From NCBI RefSeq assembly GCF_003612565.1, contig NZ_RAZG01000010.1, forward strand, positions 46,440-110,439: a stretch of DNA of 64,000 nt, given 5' to 3'. This DNA is from Roseburia sp. 1XD42-69. GTDB taxonomy: Bacteria; Bacillota; Clostridia; Lachnospirales; Lachnospiraceae. The notes beneath the pieces were generated by a model. It made no database searches. It was not told where the DNA came from and was given only the letters and a program-made list of their open reading frames with translations. Position 1 is the first letter of the stretch; each line of letters starts with the position of its first letter. A program made the position numbers and the translations under genes. Shown here one piece after another: positions 20,256-28,500 of this stretch.

Positions 20256-20286
20256 AAAAACAGAGTGGAAATTTCACTCTGTTTTT
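20256..20286. terminator. Bidirectional terminator between aroF and spoIIM
   Basis: AAAAACAGAGTG / CACTCTGTTTTT stem with T-runs on both strands; it overlaps the last bases of spoIIM. Confidence 0.85.
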
Positions 20287-20842
20287 AAATGCCCCGGATG
20301 ACGCTCCGCAATATATGGGGATTCACATAGCTCTCCAGAAAAATCCCGCAAATTAAAAGAACCATTCCCCCTGCCGCAAACACCAGCCATTCTGCCTTTT
20401 TTCCCATCTTTCTATCCCCGGCCAATTCCCGCCGTACCCTGCGCTTTTCCCCCAGAAAACCATACCACACAAAGAGTACCGGTATATAAAAAATCCATTG
20501 GGGAAAAAGAAAAGCAAACATAAGCAAAACGCCTTTTACCCCGTAGCTGATAATGGAGATAACAGAGAGTATCCCTATGGTAAGCCCAAGGTACAGCACA
20601 TATCCGTATATCATCCAAATGCCAACCCCGGCACTTAAAAGAAACAAGAGAAACGCCCTTGGCACCCGCTCATAAAACAAGTACACAAAGAGTTCTCTCC
20701 CTGATATATCCGTATAGAGATACCGGTTCATATAGTATTCTCCCATTGCCCCGGTATCCCTTCCCAGGGCAATCCCCAGAAAATTCGCCGCCAGCACACC
20801 AGCTAAAAATGAAATAAAAAAGAGATAGGTTCCTTTTTTCAT
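20285..20842 (-). CDS. spoIIM: Stage II sporulation protein M (SpoIIM)
   Basis: The 185-residue polytopic membrane protein has about five helices and matches the SpoIIM pattern (FLAGVLAANFLG at the N terminus; GYVLYLGLTIGILSVISIISYGVKGVLLMFAFLFPQ in the centre, quoted in part). In Bacillus SpoIIM is part of the SpoIID-M-P peptidoglycan-remodelling complex that drives engulfment. The ATG at 20842 has GGAG five bases upstream; an upstream TTG is less likely. It follows the NUDIX gene by about 23 bases. spoIID and spoIIP are not in the window. Confidence 0.85.
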   Translation of the reverse strand: MKKGTYLFFISFLAGVLAANFLGIALGRDTGAMGEYYMNRYLYTDISGRELFVYLFYERVPRAFLLFLLSAGVGIWMIYGYVLYLGLTIGILSVISIISYGVKGVLLMFAFLFPQWIFYIPVLFVWYGFLGEKRRVRRELAGDRKMGKKAEWLVFAAGGMVLLICGIFLESYVNPHILRSVIRGI

Positions 20843-20865
20843 TCCCGCTCCAGACAACCCTTTCC

Positions 20866-21414
20866 TTACAGCTTATGCCTGTCACGGTTTGCATATGCCA
20901 AAATTCCTGCCACAGTTTTGGCATCCTGTATCTCTCCTTTATAAATCATGTCACAGAGTTCTCCCAAATCATAAGTCACAATATCTATAAACTCATCTTC
21001 GTCCAGTTTTTGTTTTCCAGGCGTGAGCTCCGTGGCCAGGTACACATCAATAAATTCATTGCAAAATGCCACAGTAGACTTTAATTCCAAAAGTTTTTCC
21101 AGCTTCCCGCAGGCGTATCCTGTCTCCTCTTCCAGTTCCCTTTTGGCGCAGATGGCGGTATCCTCTGTGACGCTGTCCCTGGCCCCTGCAGGTATCTCTA
21201 TGGTAATTCTGTCTAAAGCATTCCTGTACTGTTTTACCAGAATCAGTTTCCCGTCAGGCAAAACAGCCACCACTGCGGCAGCCCCTTTTCTGTGGGCAAT
21301 AAAATCCCATTTTGCTTCCCTTCCGTCAGGCATCTGGATATAATCCGTATACATATCCACAATCGCCCCTTGTCTCTCTAACACCCTTTTTGTGCGAACT
21401 AATTTCTGAACCAT
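20866..21414 (-). CDS. NUDIX hydrolase, ADP-ribose pyrophosphatase-like (NudF type)
   Basis: The 182-residue protein has the ADPRase architecture: an N-terminal swapped beta strand region, VVAVLPDGKLILVKQYRNAL, then the Nudix box IPAGARDSVTEDTAICAKRELEEETGY with the metal-binding REXXEE core intact. Counting from the box Glu back to the leading Gly gives six residues instead of the usual five. It would hydrolyse ADP-ribose or related nucleoside diphosphates. AAGGAGGAAAAT precedes the ATG. It is probably co-transcribed with spoIIM. Confidence 0.9.
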   Translation of the reverse strand: MVQKLVRTKRVLERQGAIVDMYTDYIQMPDGREAKWDFIAHRKGAAAVVAVLPDGKLILVKQYRNALDRITIEIPAGARDSVTEDTAICAKRELEEETGYACGKLEKLLELKSTVAFCNEFIDVYLATELTPGKQKLDEDEFIDIVTYDLGELCDMIYKGEIQDAKTVAGILAYANRDRHKL

Positions 21415-21477
21415 ATTTTCCTCCTTTTATTCATTTCCAGCCTGTAATATATGAAGTTTCAAAAAGATATAGAAATA

Positions 21478-21509
21478 CCGCTGTATGTTAAACATACAGC
21501 GGCTTTTTT
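21478..21509. terminator. Hairpin between rny and the NUDIX gene
   Basis: CCGCTGTATGT / ACATACAGCGG (11 bp, loop TAA). The T-run lies on the plus strand; the minus-strand tail after it is TATTTCTAT, moderately U-rich. It probably ends the rny transcript. Confidence 0.65.
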
Positions 21510-21514
21510 ACTTA

Positions 21515-23071
21515 TTATTTCGCATAATCAATTACCCGTGACTCACGGATTACGTTTACCTTAATCTGGCCCGGATATTCCAATTCAGATTCAATCTGCT
21601 TGGAAATATTACGCGCTAACAACACCATATCAGCATCGTTAATCTGTTCTGGAACTACCATTACCCGAATCTCTCTACCTGCCTGGATTGCAAAGGACTT
21701 GTCAACTCCCTTGAATCCATTTGTAATATCTTCTAACTGTTTTAATCTGTTTGAATATGTCTCCAGAGTTTCCCTTCTCGCACCTGGCCTTGCCGCACTG
21801 ATGGTATCGGCTGCCTGTACCAGACATGCAATCAAAGTCTCCGGCTCTACATCGCCATGATGCGCTTCCACTGCATTGATGATTAATGCGGATTCCTTGT
21901 ACTTCCTGCACAGTTCCACACCAATCTGAATATGGGAACCTTCCACTTCATGGTCAACGGATTTACCAATGTCATGTAATAATCCTGCACGCTTTGCAGT
22001 GCGGACATCCACGCCCACCTCACCGGCTAAAAGCCCTGCAATCTGTGCAACTTCGATGGAATGTTTCAATGCATTCTGCCCGTAACTGGTTCTGAATTTC
22101 ATACGTCCCAAGAGACGCAGCAGCTCCGGATGGATTCCATGGACGCCCACCTCCAGGGTAGCGGCTTCCCCTTCCTCCCGAATCATTGTCTCAACTTCCT
22201 TCTTCGCTTTTTCCACCATCTCTTCAATTCTGGCGGGATGGATACGTCCGTCCACAATGAGCTTCTCCAATGCAATTCTGGCAACTTCCCTGCGGATTGG
22301 GTCAAACCCGGAAAGAACCACTGCCTCCGGCGTATCGTCAATAATCAAATCCACACCGGTAAGAGTCTCTAATGTACGGATGTTTCTTCCCTCCCTTCCG
22401 ATAATCCTTCCTTTCATCTCATCATTGGGAAGGGGAACTACGGAAATAGTGGTCTCGGCTACATGGTCAGCCGCACACTTCTGGATAGCTGTCACCACAT
22501 AATCCTTTGCCTTTTTGGAAGCTTCCTCTTTTGCCTGATTTTCCATTTCTTTAATCATTTTGGCCGTATCAAGCTTTACATCATCTTCAACAGTTTTTAA
22601 AAGATATTCTTTTGCCTGCTCGGAGGTAAGTCCTGAGATTCGTTCTAGTTCCTGTACTCGCTCTTCATTCAGTTTAGCTACCACTGCTTTCTGCTTGTTT
22701 AACTCTTCTTCCCTTGCAGTAAAGCCGGCTTCCCGCTTCTCGATAGATTCCAACTTTTTATCCAAGTTTTCCTCTTTCTGCACGATACGCCGCTCATTGC
22801 GCTGGATTTCAGCACGCCGCTCTTTAATCTCTTTATCCAGGTCATTTTTTGCCTTAATCGTCTCTTCTTTTGCTTCCAGCAAGGCTTCTCTTTTCTTTGT
22901 CTCCGCAGTTTTTACCGCTTCGTCAATAATTCCTCTCGCCTTCTCTTCCGCACTGCCGATTTTCTGCTCTGCAACTTTTTTATTGTAGGCAGAAGTAGCA
23001 AAAAACGTAATTGGAACTGCTAAGATTAAAGCCACCGCCACAGCGATAACAACTATAATCTGCACTGGCAC
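21515..23071 (-). CDS. rny: Ribonuclease Y
   Basis: The 518-residue membrane-anchored endoribonuclease initiates mRNA decay. An N-terminal helix ([20 protein letters not shown]) is followed by a long coiled coil (to about 200), a KH domain ([20 protein letters not shown]) and an HD domain with [17 protein letters not shown]. The GTG at 23071 is chosen because AAAGGAGGTGCTCCT lies directly before it; the longer TTG-started frame merely translates that ribosome site. It has its own TTGACA-17-TAAAAT promoter. Confidence 0.96.
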   Translation of the reverse strand: MPVQIIVVIAVAVALILAVPITFFATSAYNKKVAEQKIGSAEEKARGIIDEAVKTAETKKREALLEAKEETIKAKNDLDKEIKERRAEIQRNERRIVQKEENLDKKLESIEKREAGFTAREEELNKQKAVVAKLNEERVQELERISGLTSEQAKEYLLKTVEDDVKLDTAKMIKEMENQAKEEASKKAKDYVVTAIQKCAADHVAETTISVVPLPNDEMKGRIIGREGRNIRTLETLTGVDLIIDDTPEAVVLSGFDPIRREVARIALEKLIVDGRIHPARIEEMVEKAKKEVETMIREEGEAATLEVGVHGIHPELLRLLGRMKFRTSYGQNALKHSIEVAQIAGLLAGEVGVDVRTAKRAGLLHDIGKSVDHEVEGSHIQIGVELCRKYKESALIINAVEAHHGDVEPETLIACLVQAADTISAARPGARRETLETYSNRLKQLEDITNGFKGVDKSFAIQAGREIRVMVVPEQINDADMVLLARNISKQIESELEYPGQIKVNVIRESRVIDYAK

Positions 23072-23150
23072 AGGAGCACCTCCTTTATTCAATTTTCATT
23101 GTACATATAACAAAACAAAGGTCTTATCTGTCATAATTAACAATAGTTAA

Positions 23151-23179
23151 ATTTTATACTTATTTCCCGTTTATGTCAA
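23151..23179 (-). promoter_or_regulatory. Promoter of rny
   Basis: Minus strand TTGACA (23179-23174), 17-base spacer, TAAAAT (23156-23151), about 80 bases before the GTG start. Confidence 0.75.
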
Positions 23180-23202
23180 GTACAAGCTTTGATATGTTTG
23201 TG

Positions 23203-23811
23203 CTAACCCATGCTTTTCATCACAGGCAGGATGTCACTGCCCTTAAATCCTCTGCGCAATAAAAACTGATAATTTTTCCGGAATTCTTTTTCATCCCCTG
23301 GGGCCTTAGGAAAACGGCGTTTTGAAAGCAATTCTTTTATCTGATCCCTCTCATCTGAGGAAAAGACCTCCTCCAACGCCCCCTCAATAATTTCCGGGGC
23401 GATGCCTCTTTTATATAAATCTGTTTTCAGACGTGCCCTGCTGCGTTTTTCCTGGTGAAACAGGATAAAGGTTTTTGCATAGCGCTCATCATCCAGATAG
23501 TGATACCGCTTCACATAATCAATGGCGTCCTCTATGGCCTCCGGGGGATAACTGTTTAATAGAAGTTTCTCCCTAAGCTGGCGCTCCGTTTTTTCCTGGC
23601 GCTCCAAAAGGTGCATGGCACGTTTTGTGGCACGTTTCCCAAGAACCATGTGCAAAATCTCCTGATAGGTTTCCTCCGGCACTTCAGAGCCAATTTCCAG
23701 TGCATATTTTCTCACTTCCCCTGGGTATAACTGCAGATGAATCCTGCCGTCCAAACAAAGGTTTCTCCGTCCCCTTTCCCCTTTTTCCAGAGATGTTACC
23801 ATATAGCTCAT
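23203..23811 (-). CDS. recX: Regulatory protein RecX
   Basis: The 202-residue protein is made of helical RecX repeats ([66 protein letters not shown], quoted in parts) and modulates RecA filament growth. The ATG overlaps the recA stop (ATGA), the classic translationally coupled recA-recX order, and shares recA's LexA-controlled promoter. Confidence 0.92.
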   Translation of the reverse strand: MSYMVTSLEKGERGRRNLCLDGRIHLQLYPGEVRKYALEIGSEVPEETYQEILHMVLGKRATKRAMHLLERQEKTERQLREKLLLNSYPPEAIEDAIDYVKRYHYLDDERYAKTFILFHQEKRSRARLKTDLYKRGIAPEIIEGALEEVFSSDERDQIKELLSKRRFPKAPGDEKEFRKNYQFLLRRGFKGSDILPVMKSMG

Positions 23812-24950
23812 GCTTTTGCTTCACTTTCCGCCGACGGGATGTCCCCCAAAGTCTCTGGAACCGCCCCGGACTTTTTCTCTTCCTTGCCCTTCTTTGCAGA
23901 GGGTTTCTCTTTCTCCGGCTTTTCTTTCTCCTGGCTCTCTTCCTGCTGTTCTTCCCCAGCCAGCTCATAGTGGGCCCGGACCTTCTTTTCAATCTCCTCC
24001 ATCACTGCCGGGTTGTCCGCAAGATACTGCTTGGCGTTTTCCCGGCCCTGGCCGATTTTGCCCTCCTTATAGGCATACCATGCCCCGGATTTATTCACAA
24101 CGCCGCAGTCGCTGGCCAAATCCAGAATATCCCCTTCCCTGGAAATGCCTTTTCCAAACATAATGTCAAACTCCGCCTCACGGAAGGGGGGCGCCACTTT
24201 ATTTTTTACCACTTTAATCCTTGTGCGGTTTCCAATTACTTCCCCCGCCTGCTTTAAAGCCTCCACCCTGCGCACGTCAAGACGCACGGAGGAATAAAAC
24301 TTAAGGGCCCGGCCTCCTGTGGTAGTCTCGGGATTTCCAAACATTACCCCCACCTTCTCACGGAGCTGGTTGATAAATATGACAATACAGTTGGATTTGC
24401 TGATAACTGCCGTAAGCTTCCTTAAAGCCTGGGACATAAGCCTCGCCTGAAGGCCCACATGAGAGTCTCCCATATCCCCGTCAATCTCCGCCTTTGGCAC
24501 AAGAGCCGCCACGGAATCCACAATAATAATATCCACCGCACCGGAACGAACCATTGTCTCCGTAATCTCCAGGGCCTGTTCCCCGTTGTCCGGCTGGGAT
24601 ATGTAGAGATTATCAATGTCCACCCCAATGCTCTTGGCATACACCGGGTCTAAGGCGTGCTCCGCATCAATAAAACCTGCAATCCCCCCCAGTTTCTGCA
24701 CTTCTGCCACTACGTGGAGGGCCACGGTGGTTTTACCGCTGGACTCAGGCCCGTACACCTCAATGACCCTGCCCTTGGGAAGCCCGCCGATGCCTAATGC
24801 GATATCCAGGCTCAAGGAGCCCGTGGGATATGCGTCAACATTCATTTTATTGGCGGAATCCCCCAGCTTCATAACCGAGCCCTTGCCATACTGTTTCTCA
24901 ATCTGTGAAATCGCTGCATCCAATGCTTTCAATTTATCTTCTTTCGCCAT
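23808..24950 (-). CDS. recA: Recombinase RecA
   Basis: The 380-residue recombinase has Walker [10 protein letters not shown], Walker B region [12 protein letters not shown], the L2 loop ([16 protein letters not shown]) and a long acidic/basic low-complexity C-terminal tail ([20 protein letters not shown]). It catalyses homologous strand exchange and LexA self-cleavage. AAAGGAGAAAGAC precedes the ATG. A perfect palindromic LexA box lies 17 bases upstream of the start codon, and a TTGACA-17-TACTAT promoter precedes that. Confidence 0.98.
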   Translation of the reverse strand: MAKEDKLKALDAAISQIEKQYGKGSVMKLGDSANKMNVDAYPTGSLSLDIALGIGGLPKGRVIEVYGPESSGKTTVALHVVAEVQKLGGIAGFIDAEHALDPVYAKSIGVDIDNLYISQPDNGEQALEITETMVRSGAVDIIIVDSVAALVPKAEIDGDMGDSHVGLQARLMSQALRKLTAVISKSNCIVIFINQLREKVGVMFGNPETTTGGRALKFYSSVRLDVRRVEALKQAGEVIGNRTRIKVVKNKVAPPFREAEFDIMFGKGISREGDILDLASDCGVVNKSGAWYAYKEGKIGQGRENAKQYLADNPAVMEEIEKKVRAHYELAGEEQQEESQEKEKPEKEKPSAKKGKEEKKSGAVPETLGDIPSAESEAKA

Positions 24951-24966
24951 GTCTTTCTCCTTTATG

Positions 24967-24980
24967 CGAACTAATGTTCG
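24967..24980 (-). promoter_or_regulatory. LexA (DinR) SOS box upstream of recA
   Basis: CGAACATTAGTTCG on the minus strand fits the Firmicute SOS consensus CGAAC-N4-GTTCG exactly. It lies between the predicted transcription start and the recA start codon. Confidence 0.9.
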
Positions 24981-24995
24981 TTTTTTTCTTTTCTT

Positions 24996-25024
24996 ATAGT
25001 AGTATATTTAGGGAAAAATGTCAA
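24996..25024 (-). promoter_or_regulatory. Promoter of recA-recX
   Basis: Minus strand TTGACA (25024-25019), 17-base spacer and TACTAT (25001-24996). Confidence 0.75.
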
Positions 25025-25051
25025 TAAAAAACAAAAAGAATTTTCATACAT

Positions 25052-25078
25052 AAAAAGACAGCCGGGAACCCAACTGCC
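25052..25078 (-). terminator. Terminator of the ATP-grasp/AstE cluster
   Basis: Minus strand GGCAGTTGGG-TT-CCCGGCTGTC (three wobbles) followed by TTTTT, about 50 bases after the last gene of the cluster. Confidence 0.75.
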
Positions 25079-25131
25079 TTAAGTATAGATGGAATAAGCG
25101 TTTCTTGTCAAGGTTTTCTTTATATCTGCCT

Positions 25132-26061
25132 TTAAACCCTGGCAATTAATTTTACCACCGCCGTATTTGCATAGGCCAGAGGTTCATTGTGCAGGAAAAA
25201 GACCCTCCGGTTACAGGGAGCGTAAAGGGTTTCTAAAATCTCCCCCTCATAGGGGTCTAATATATTTGCCAGAACCTGCCCTGTCACCACCTCTTCCCCC
25301 GCCCTTACCGCCGGTTCAAAAATACCGGACTTTGCAGTTTTTACAGAAATCATCTCATCATCCCTGACAATTTTGGAATCCACCCGCTCCGGCACGCTGT
25401 AGCGGATCATTCCCTCCCCGGAAAGGAAATTCATCACCGCAAGAACCGCCTGCCCGGCACTGCTTGGATCAATCCGCTCCGTGGCGGAGGTGTACAGGGA
25501 AAAGGCCTGGGTTTCCCATACCTGCCAGTTGTAATTTAAGGTAGTTGTATCATAAGGCCTTACCCTTCTTATAATCACATAGGGAAGTCCAAACTCTTTC
25601 GCCGTCTTTTCACTGGAAAATCCCTGGTCCATCATGCGCACATGGGGGACAAAATTTCCCGGCATATAAAATGAGGTAAACTGGATGCCAAACCGGTACT
25701 CCGATATTTCCCTGAAAACGCCCTGGGCAATTCTCTGGGTTGTTTCCCCCAAATCATACCCTGGAAACATGCGGTTGATATCCGTATTGTCCGTGGGCCA
25801 GAATTTTTTCTTGATATTCATAGAATAGGGATTGACAGAGGGGATAATTAAAATTTTATGCCCCTCTTGGATTCTACCCTCCTCCTCAAGCTGCTTCATT
25901 TTTTTCACCAGCCTTCCGCAGCAGTAAATCTGCTGCACCTCATTGCCCCTTAAATTTCCCACAATGCAGACGGACTTTTCCCCTGTGCCAAACTCGTATC
26001 CCGTAATGCGGAAATTATCCCGGTACAGGCCCTTTAATTCATAAACAATTTTCTTATTCAC
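25132..26061 (-). CDS. AstE/AspA-family (succinylglutamate desuccinylase-like) protein lacking zinc-binding histidines
   Basis: The 309-residue paralogue of the next gene upstream shares the fold (NTDINRMFPGYDLG against its LDLNRMFPG). Aligned by eye, the catalytic HxxE site IHGDE becomes LRGNE (His to Arg, Glu kept) and the third ligand motif FDIHASN becomes FGIQFTS (His to Gln). The zinc site is therefore probably lost, and the protein is a candidate pseudoenzyme or partner subunit. The GTG start at 26061 overlaps the end of the upstream gene by 8 bases and has GGAGG nine bases before it. It is the last gene of a five-gene unit. Confidence 0.75.
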   Translation of the reverse strand: MNKKIVYELKGLYRDNFRITGYEFGTGEKSVCIVGNLRGNEVQQIYCCGRLVKKMKQLEEEGRIQEGHKILIIPSVNPYSMNIKKKFWPTDNTDINRMFPGYDLGETTQRIAQGVFREISEYRFGIQFTSFYMPGNFVPHVRMMDQGFSSEKTAKEFGLPYVIIRRVRPYDTTTLNYNWQVWETQAFSLYTSATERIDPSSAGQAVLAVMNFLSGEGMIRYSVPERVDSKIVRDDEMISVKTAKSGIFEPAVRAGEEVVTGQVLANILDPYEGEILETLYAPCNRRVFFLHNEPLAYANTAVVKLIARV

Positions 26062-27004
26062 AGCCCCACACCTCCTTTTTTAAGATCCGCCCCATAAGGG
26101 AGCCTTCCAGAACAATGGGGTACTCTCTTATGGTAAAAAGCATCCCCTCCTCCTCTGCCTCCACGTTATCCAGTATTTTTCCGTTTAGCGGGTCTAAAAT
26201 ATATCCGATGAGTTCGCCTTTTTTTAATTTTGCCCCATGGCTTACTTTGGGAAGAAACACCCCTCCCACCCTGGCGTTTAAATAGCACACATCCTCCGGG
26301 TTTCTGGAAACCACAGGCTTTCTCACTGATTTCACTTCCCCTGTCCAGATGCCCATTTTTTTCATTAAATGAAAAATACCATCGGTAAGCTGATTCCCGT
26401 ACTCCTGGGTAATGCGCATCCCAACCCCCATTTCCACCACCAGCACCGGCGTCCCTATATTATTTAAGCTGTACGCAAAAGTGGATTCCAGCACTGTGTT
26501 TGCCCCGTGCACCCAGATGAAATCCACATTGGATTCCTCTGCCATTGGAACCAGTTTTTCCTGGTGCAGCTCGTTGATGCGTATCTGGGGAATCTCCGTG
26601 AGATAAATATTGCTGGCATGGATGTCAAAGACACAGTCGGATCCCGCCACGTCCTCCATCATCCGGGCGACTACATACTCCATCATGCTCCCGTCAATAT
26701 CCCCGGGAAACATCCGGTTTAAATCCAAATCAAAGGAGGGAATCCCCCGGGTGATAGAATCCATGCCAAGAGGGTTCATTGCGGGGTAAATATCTACGAT
26801 TCCCTTTAAACATTCCCTGTTTTCCTCTATGCGGCGCTGGAGTTCATAGCAGACATACTGCCCCTCCAGCTCGTCCCCGTGGATTCCCGTCACAATGCTG
26901 ATGCGTTTCATGTTTTCCCCAGGATTTTCCGGAAAAATCCTGTTCTTTCTAATTTCCAATGTTTCGTCTATGGGCAGGCCCACTGCCGCTATGGTGCTTA
27001 CCAT
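26054..27004 (-). CDS. AstE/AspA-family zinc deacylase (succinylglutamate desuccinylase/aspartoacylase-like)
   Basis: The 316-residue protein is of the M14-related AstE/AspA family, which hydrolyses N-acyl amino acids or amide-linked glutamate. The zinc-binding motifs GIHGDELEG and VFDIHASN are intact, as is the DLNRMFPG Asn-Arg substrate site. The C-terminal part (about 230-316) looks like a beta-barrel capping domain. I chose the ATG at 27004 because GAGGGAGGG lies just before it; the frame open to 27121 overlaps the transglutaminase gene. Neighbours (ATP-grasp, alpha-E, transglutaminase) suggest it trims or releases a product made by the amidoligase pair. Confidence 0.82.
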   Translation of the reverse strand: MVSTIAAVGLPIDETLEIRKNRIFPENPGENMKRISIVTGIHGDELEGQYVCYELQRRIEENRECLKGIVDIYPAMNPLGMDSITRGIPSFDLDLNRMFPGDIDGSMMEYVVARMMEDVAGSDCVFDIHASNIYLTEIPQIRINELHQEKLVPMAEESNVDFIWVHGANTVLESTFAYSLNNIGTPVLVVEMGVGMRITQEYGNQLTDGIFHLMKKMGIWTGEVKSVRKPVVSRNPEDVCYLNARVGGVFLPKVSHGAKLKKGELIGYILDPLNGKILDNVEAEEEGMLFTIREYPIVLEGSLMGRILKKEVWGCE

Positions 27005-27026
27005 ACAATCCCTCCCTCGTTTTACG

Positions 27027-27818
27027 TTACTGTTCCCGTTTTTCCACCAGGACAGAGATATCCTGGGACTGTGCCCCGCCGTTCCACATAAGCCCCCGGT
27101 TGATGGCACAATCCGCCGCATCCCTGCCGTGTCCCAGTTTTATGTAGTGGTCCCACACCAGACAGTCGTTTGTGGGGTCAAAGGGCACCCAGAAGCCGTC
27201 TATAAGCGCTTCCGCCCAGGCGTGGCTGGCCCCCTCCCCTATAATCAGGCCGCACACATACCTGGCGGGAATCCCTGCTAAGCGAAGGAGGGTCACATAA
27301 ATATGGGCATAATCCTGGCAGACGCCCTTTCCCTGTTTCCATGCCTCCTCCGCCGTGGTGTTCACATCCGTTGTCCCCGGCACATAGGAAAAATCCTGGT
27401 GTAAACCATGCATTAATTTTTCGCACACCTGAAAGGAAGTTTCACATTCTTTAAAATCCAAGGAGTGAAAATAGTTTAAAAGTTCCCCGCCGGGGATACA
27501 CTTTCCATGGGGCACCTGAAAAAGCCCTGTCACTTCCTGCCTGTTTTTCTCCTCATAATCCGTCTGTAAAATTTCCACATCCCCGGAAATCTGGAACACA
27601 AAAAGGTTGTGGTCCTCATGCTCACAGCCGTAAATCTGCCTGTTGCCAAAGGAATCCTCCCCAAAGGAATAGGTGGTCTTTGGCAGCACAAAAAGTTCCG
27701 TATTTAACACATGCTGCCTGTCATCTTCCCTTGGAAGGCATTTGATTGTAAAATAACACCTGCCGATATGTTTCTCATACTTCAATTCCATTCTGTACAA
27801 AAAATGCAGCACCGTCAC
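27027..27818 (-). CDS. Transglutaminase-like cysteine protease/amidase of an alpha-E/ATP-grasp cluster
   Basis: The 263-residue protein has an N-terminal beta-sandwich (about 1-110) and a transglutaminase-like core with the triad Cys in GKGVCQDYAH, His in GASHAWAEAL and Asp in VPFDPTND. The GRDAADCAINRGLMWNGG tail is typical of the subgroup linked to alpha-E and circularly permuted ATP-grasp genes. The GTG at 27818 has AGGAG seven bases upstream. It is probably a cytoplasmic peptidase or amidase acting on the cluster's peptide-like product; the substrate is unknown. Confidence 0.85.
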   Translation of the reverse strand: MTVLHFLYRMELKYEKHIGRCYFTIKCLPREDDRQHVLNTELFVLPKTTYSFGEDSFGNRQIYGCEHEDHNLFVFQISGDVEILQTDYEEKNRQEVTGLFQVPHGKCIPGGELLNYFHSLDFKECETSFQVCEKLMHGLHQDFSYVPGTTDVNTTAEEAWKQGKGVCQDYAHIYVTLLRLAGIPARYVCGLIIGEGASHAWAEALIDGFWVPFDPTNDCLVWDHYIKLGHGRDAADCAINRGLMWNGGAQSQDISVLVEKREQ

Positions 27819-27828
27819 AAAATCACTC

Positions 27829-28500
27829 CTAACAGTTTAAAATCATTGCCTCCACATTGGACACAATTTCATAATAATTTAAATCGGCGTTTTCCACAAG
27901 TTCCCTCACCTTATCCAAGTGCTGTCTGCTGTAGGAAAGTCCGCTTCTCTCCACCCTTGGCACCATGCGGTGGACTTCTCTTACCAATTCCTTCCCGGAG
28001 AGTTTTAACCTTGCATACAAATCCACCCGCTCCATGCGCTTTCCCGCCTTAATCATATTCCGCACCTGCTCTGAGTCAATCTCATCATCCGCAATCCCCC
28101 AGAAAGATAAAATATGGTCCAAGAGATACTGCATTTCGATCAGGGGGGATTGGCTGGCCGCAGCCTTGTTCATGTCATATATGGCAAGCTGGATGTAGGA
28201 CAATGCCTCCGATCCGATACTCTCCCTTAAGACAATGGCGTTGTCGTAAGCCCTGTTTAGATTGCTGATAATAGAATCCGGGTTTGAATCATCAAAGGGA
28301 TATCTTTTCAGAAAATCCTCCCTGGAAGTATAAATATTGGGAATATCTATGGAATCGCAGAATGCCTGGTAACTGTCCTCCGGTTCGTCAATCATGGTAT
28401 CAAAACTCCTGAAATAAATCCGCAGGGTGGTGTACACCCGCTCCGTATACCTTCCCAGCCAAAATAAATGTTCCGCCTGCTCTACTGATATAATACCCAT
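27829..28500 (-). CDS. Alpha-E domain protein
   Basis: The 223-residue all-helical protein begins MGIISVEQAEHLFWLGRYTERVYTTLR (quoted in part), the diagnostic alpha-E start (LFWLGRY.ER). Such proteins always travel with circularly permuted ATP-grasp and transglutaminase genes and are thought to assist peptide-bond formation. Its ATG lies inside the last codons of the ATP-grasp gene (19-base overlap), which points to coupled synthesis and a stoichiometric complex. The biochemical role is not established. Confidence 0.88.
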   Translation of the reverse strand: MGIISVEQAEHLFWLGRYTERVYTTLRIYFRSFDTMIDEPEDSYQAFCDSIDIPNIYTSREDFLKRYPFDDSNPDSIISNLNRAYDNAIVLRESIGSEALSYIQLAIYDMNKAAASQSPLIEMQYLLDHILSFWGIADDEIDSEQVRNMIKAGKRMERVDLYARLKLSGKELVREVHRMVPRVERSGLSYSRQHLDKVRELVENADLNYYEIVSNVEAMILNC

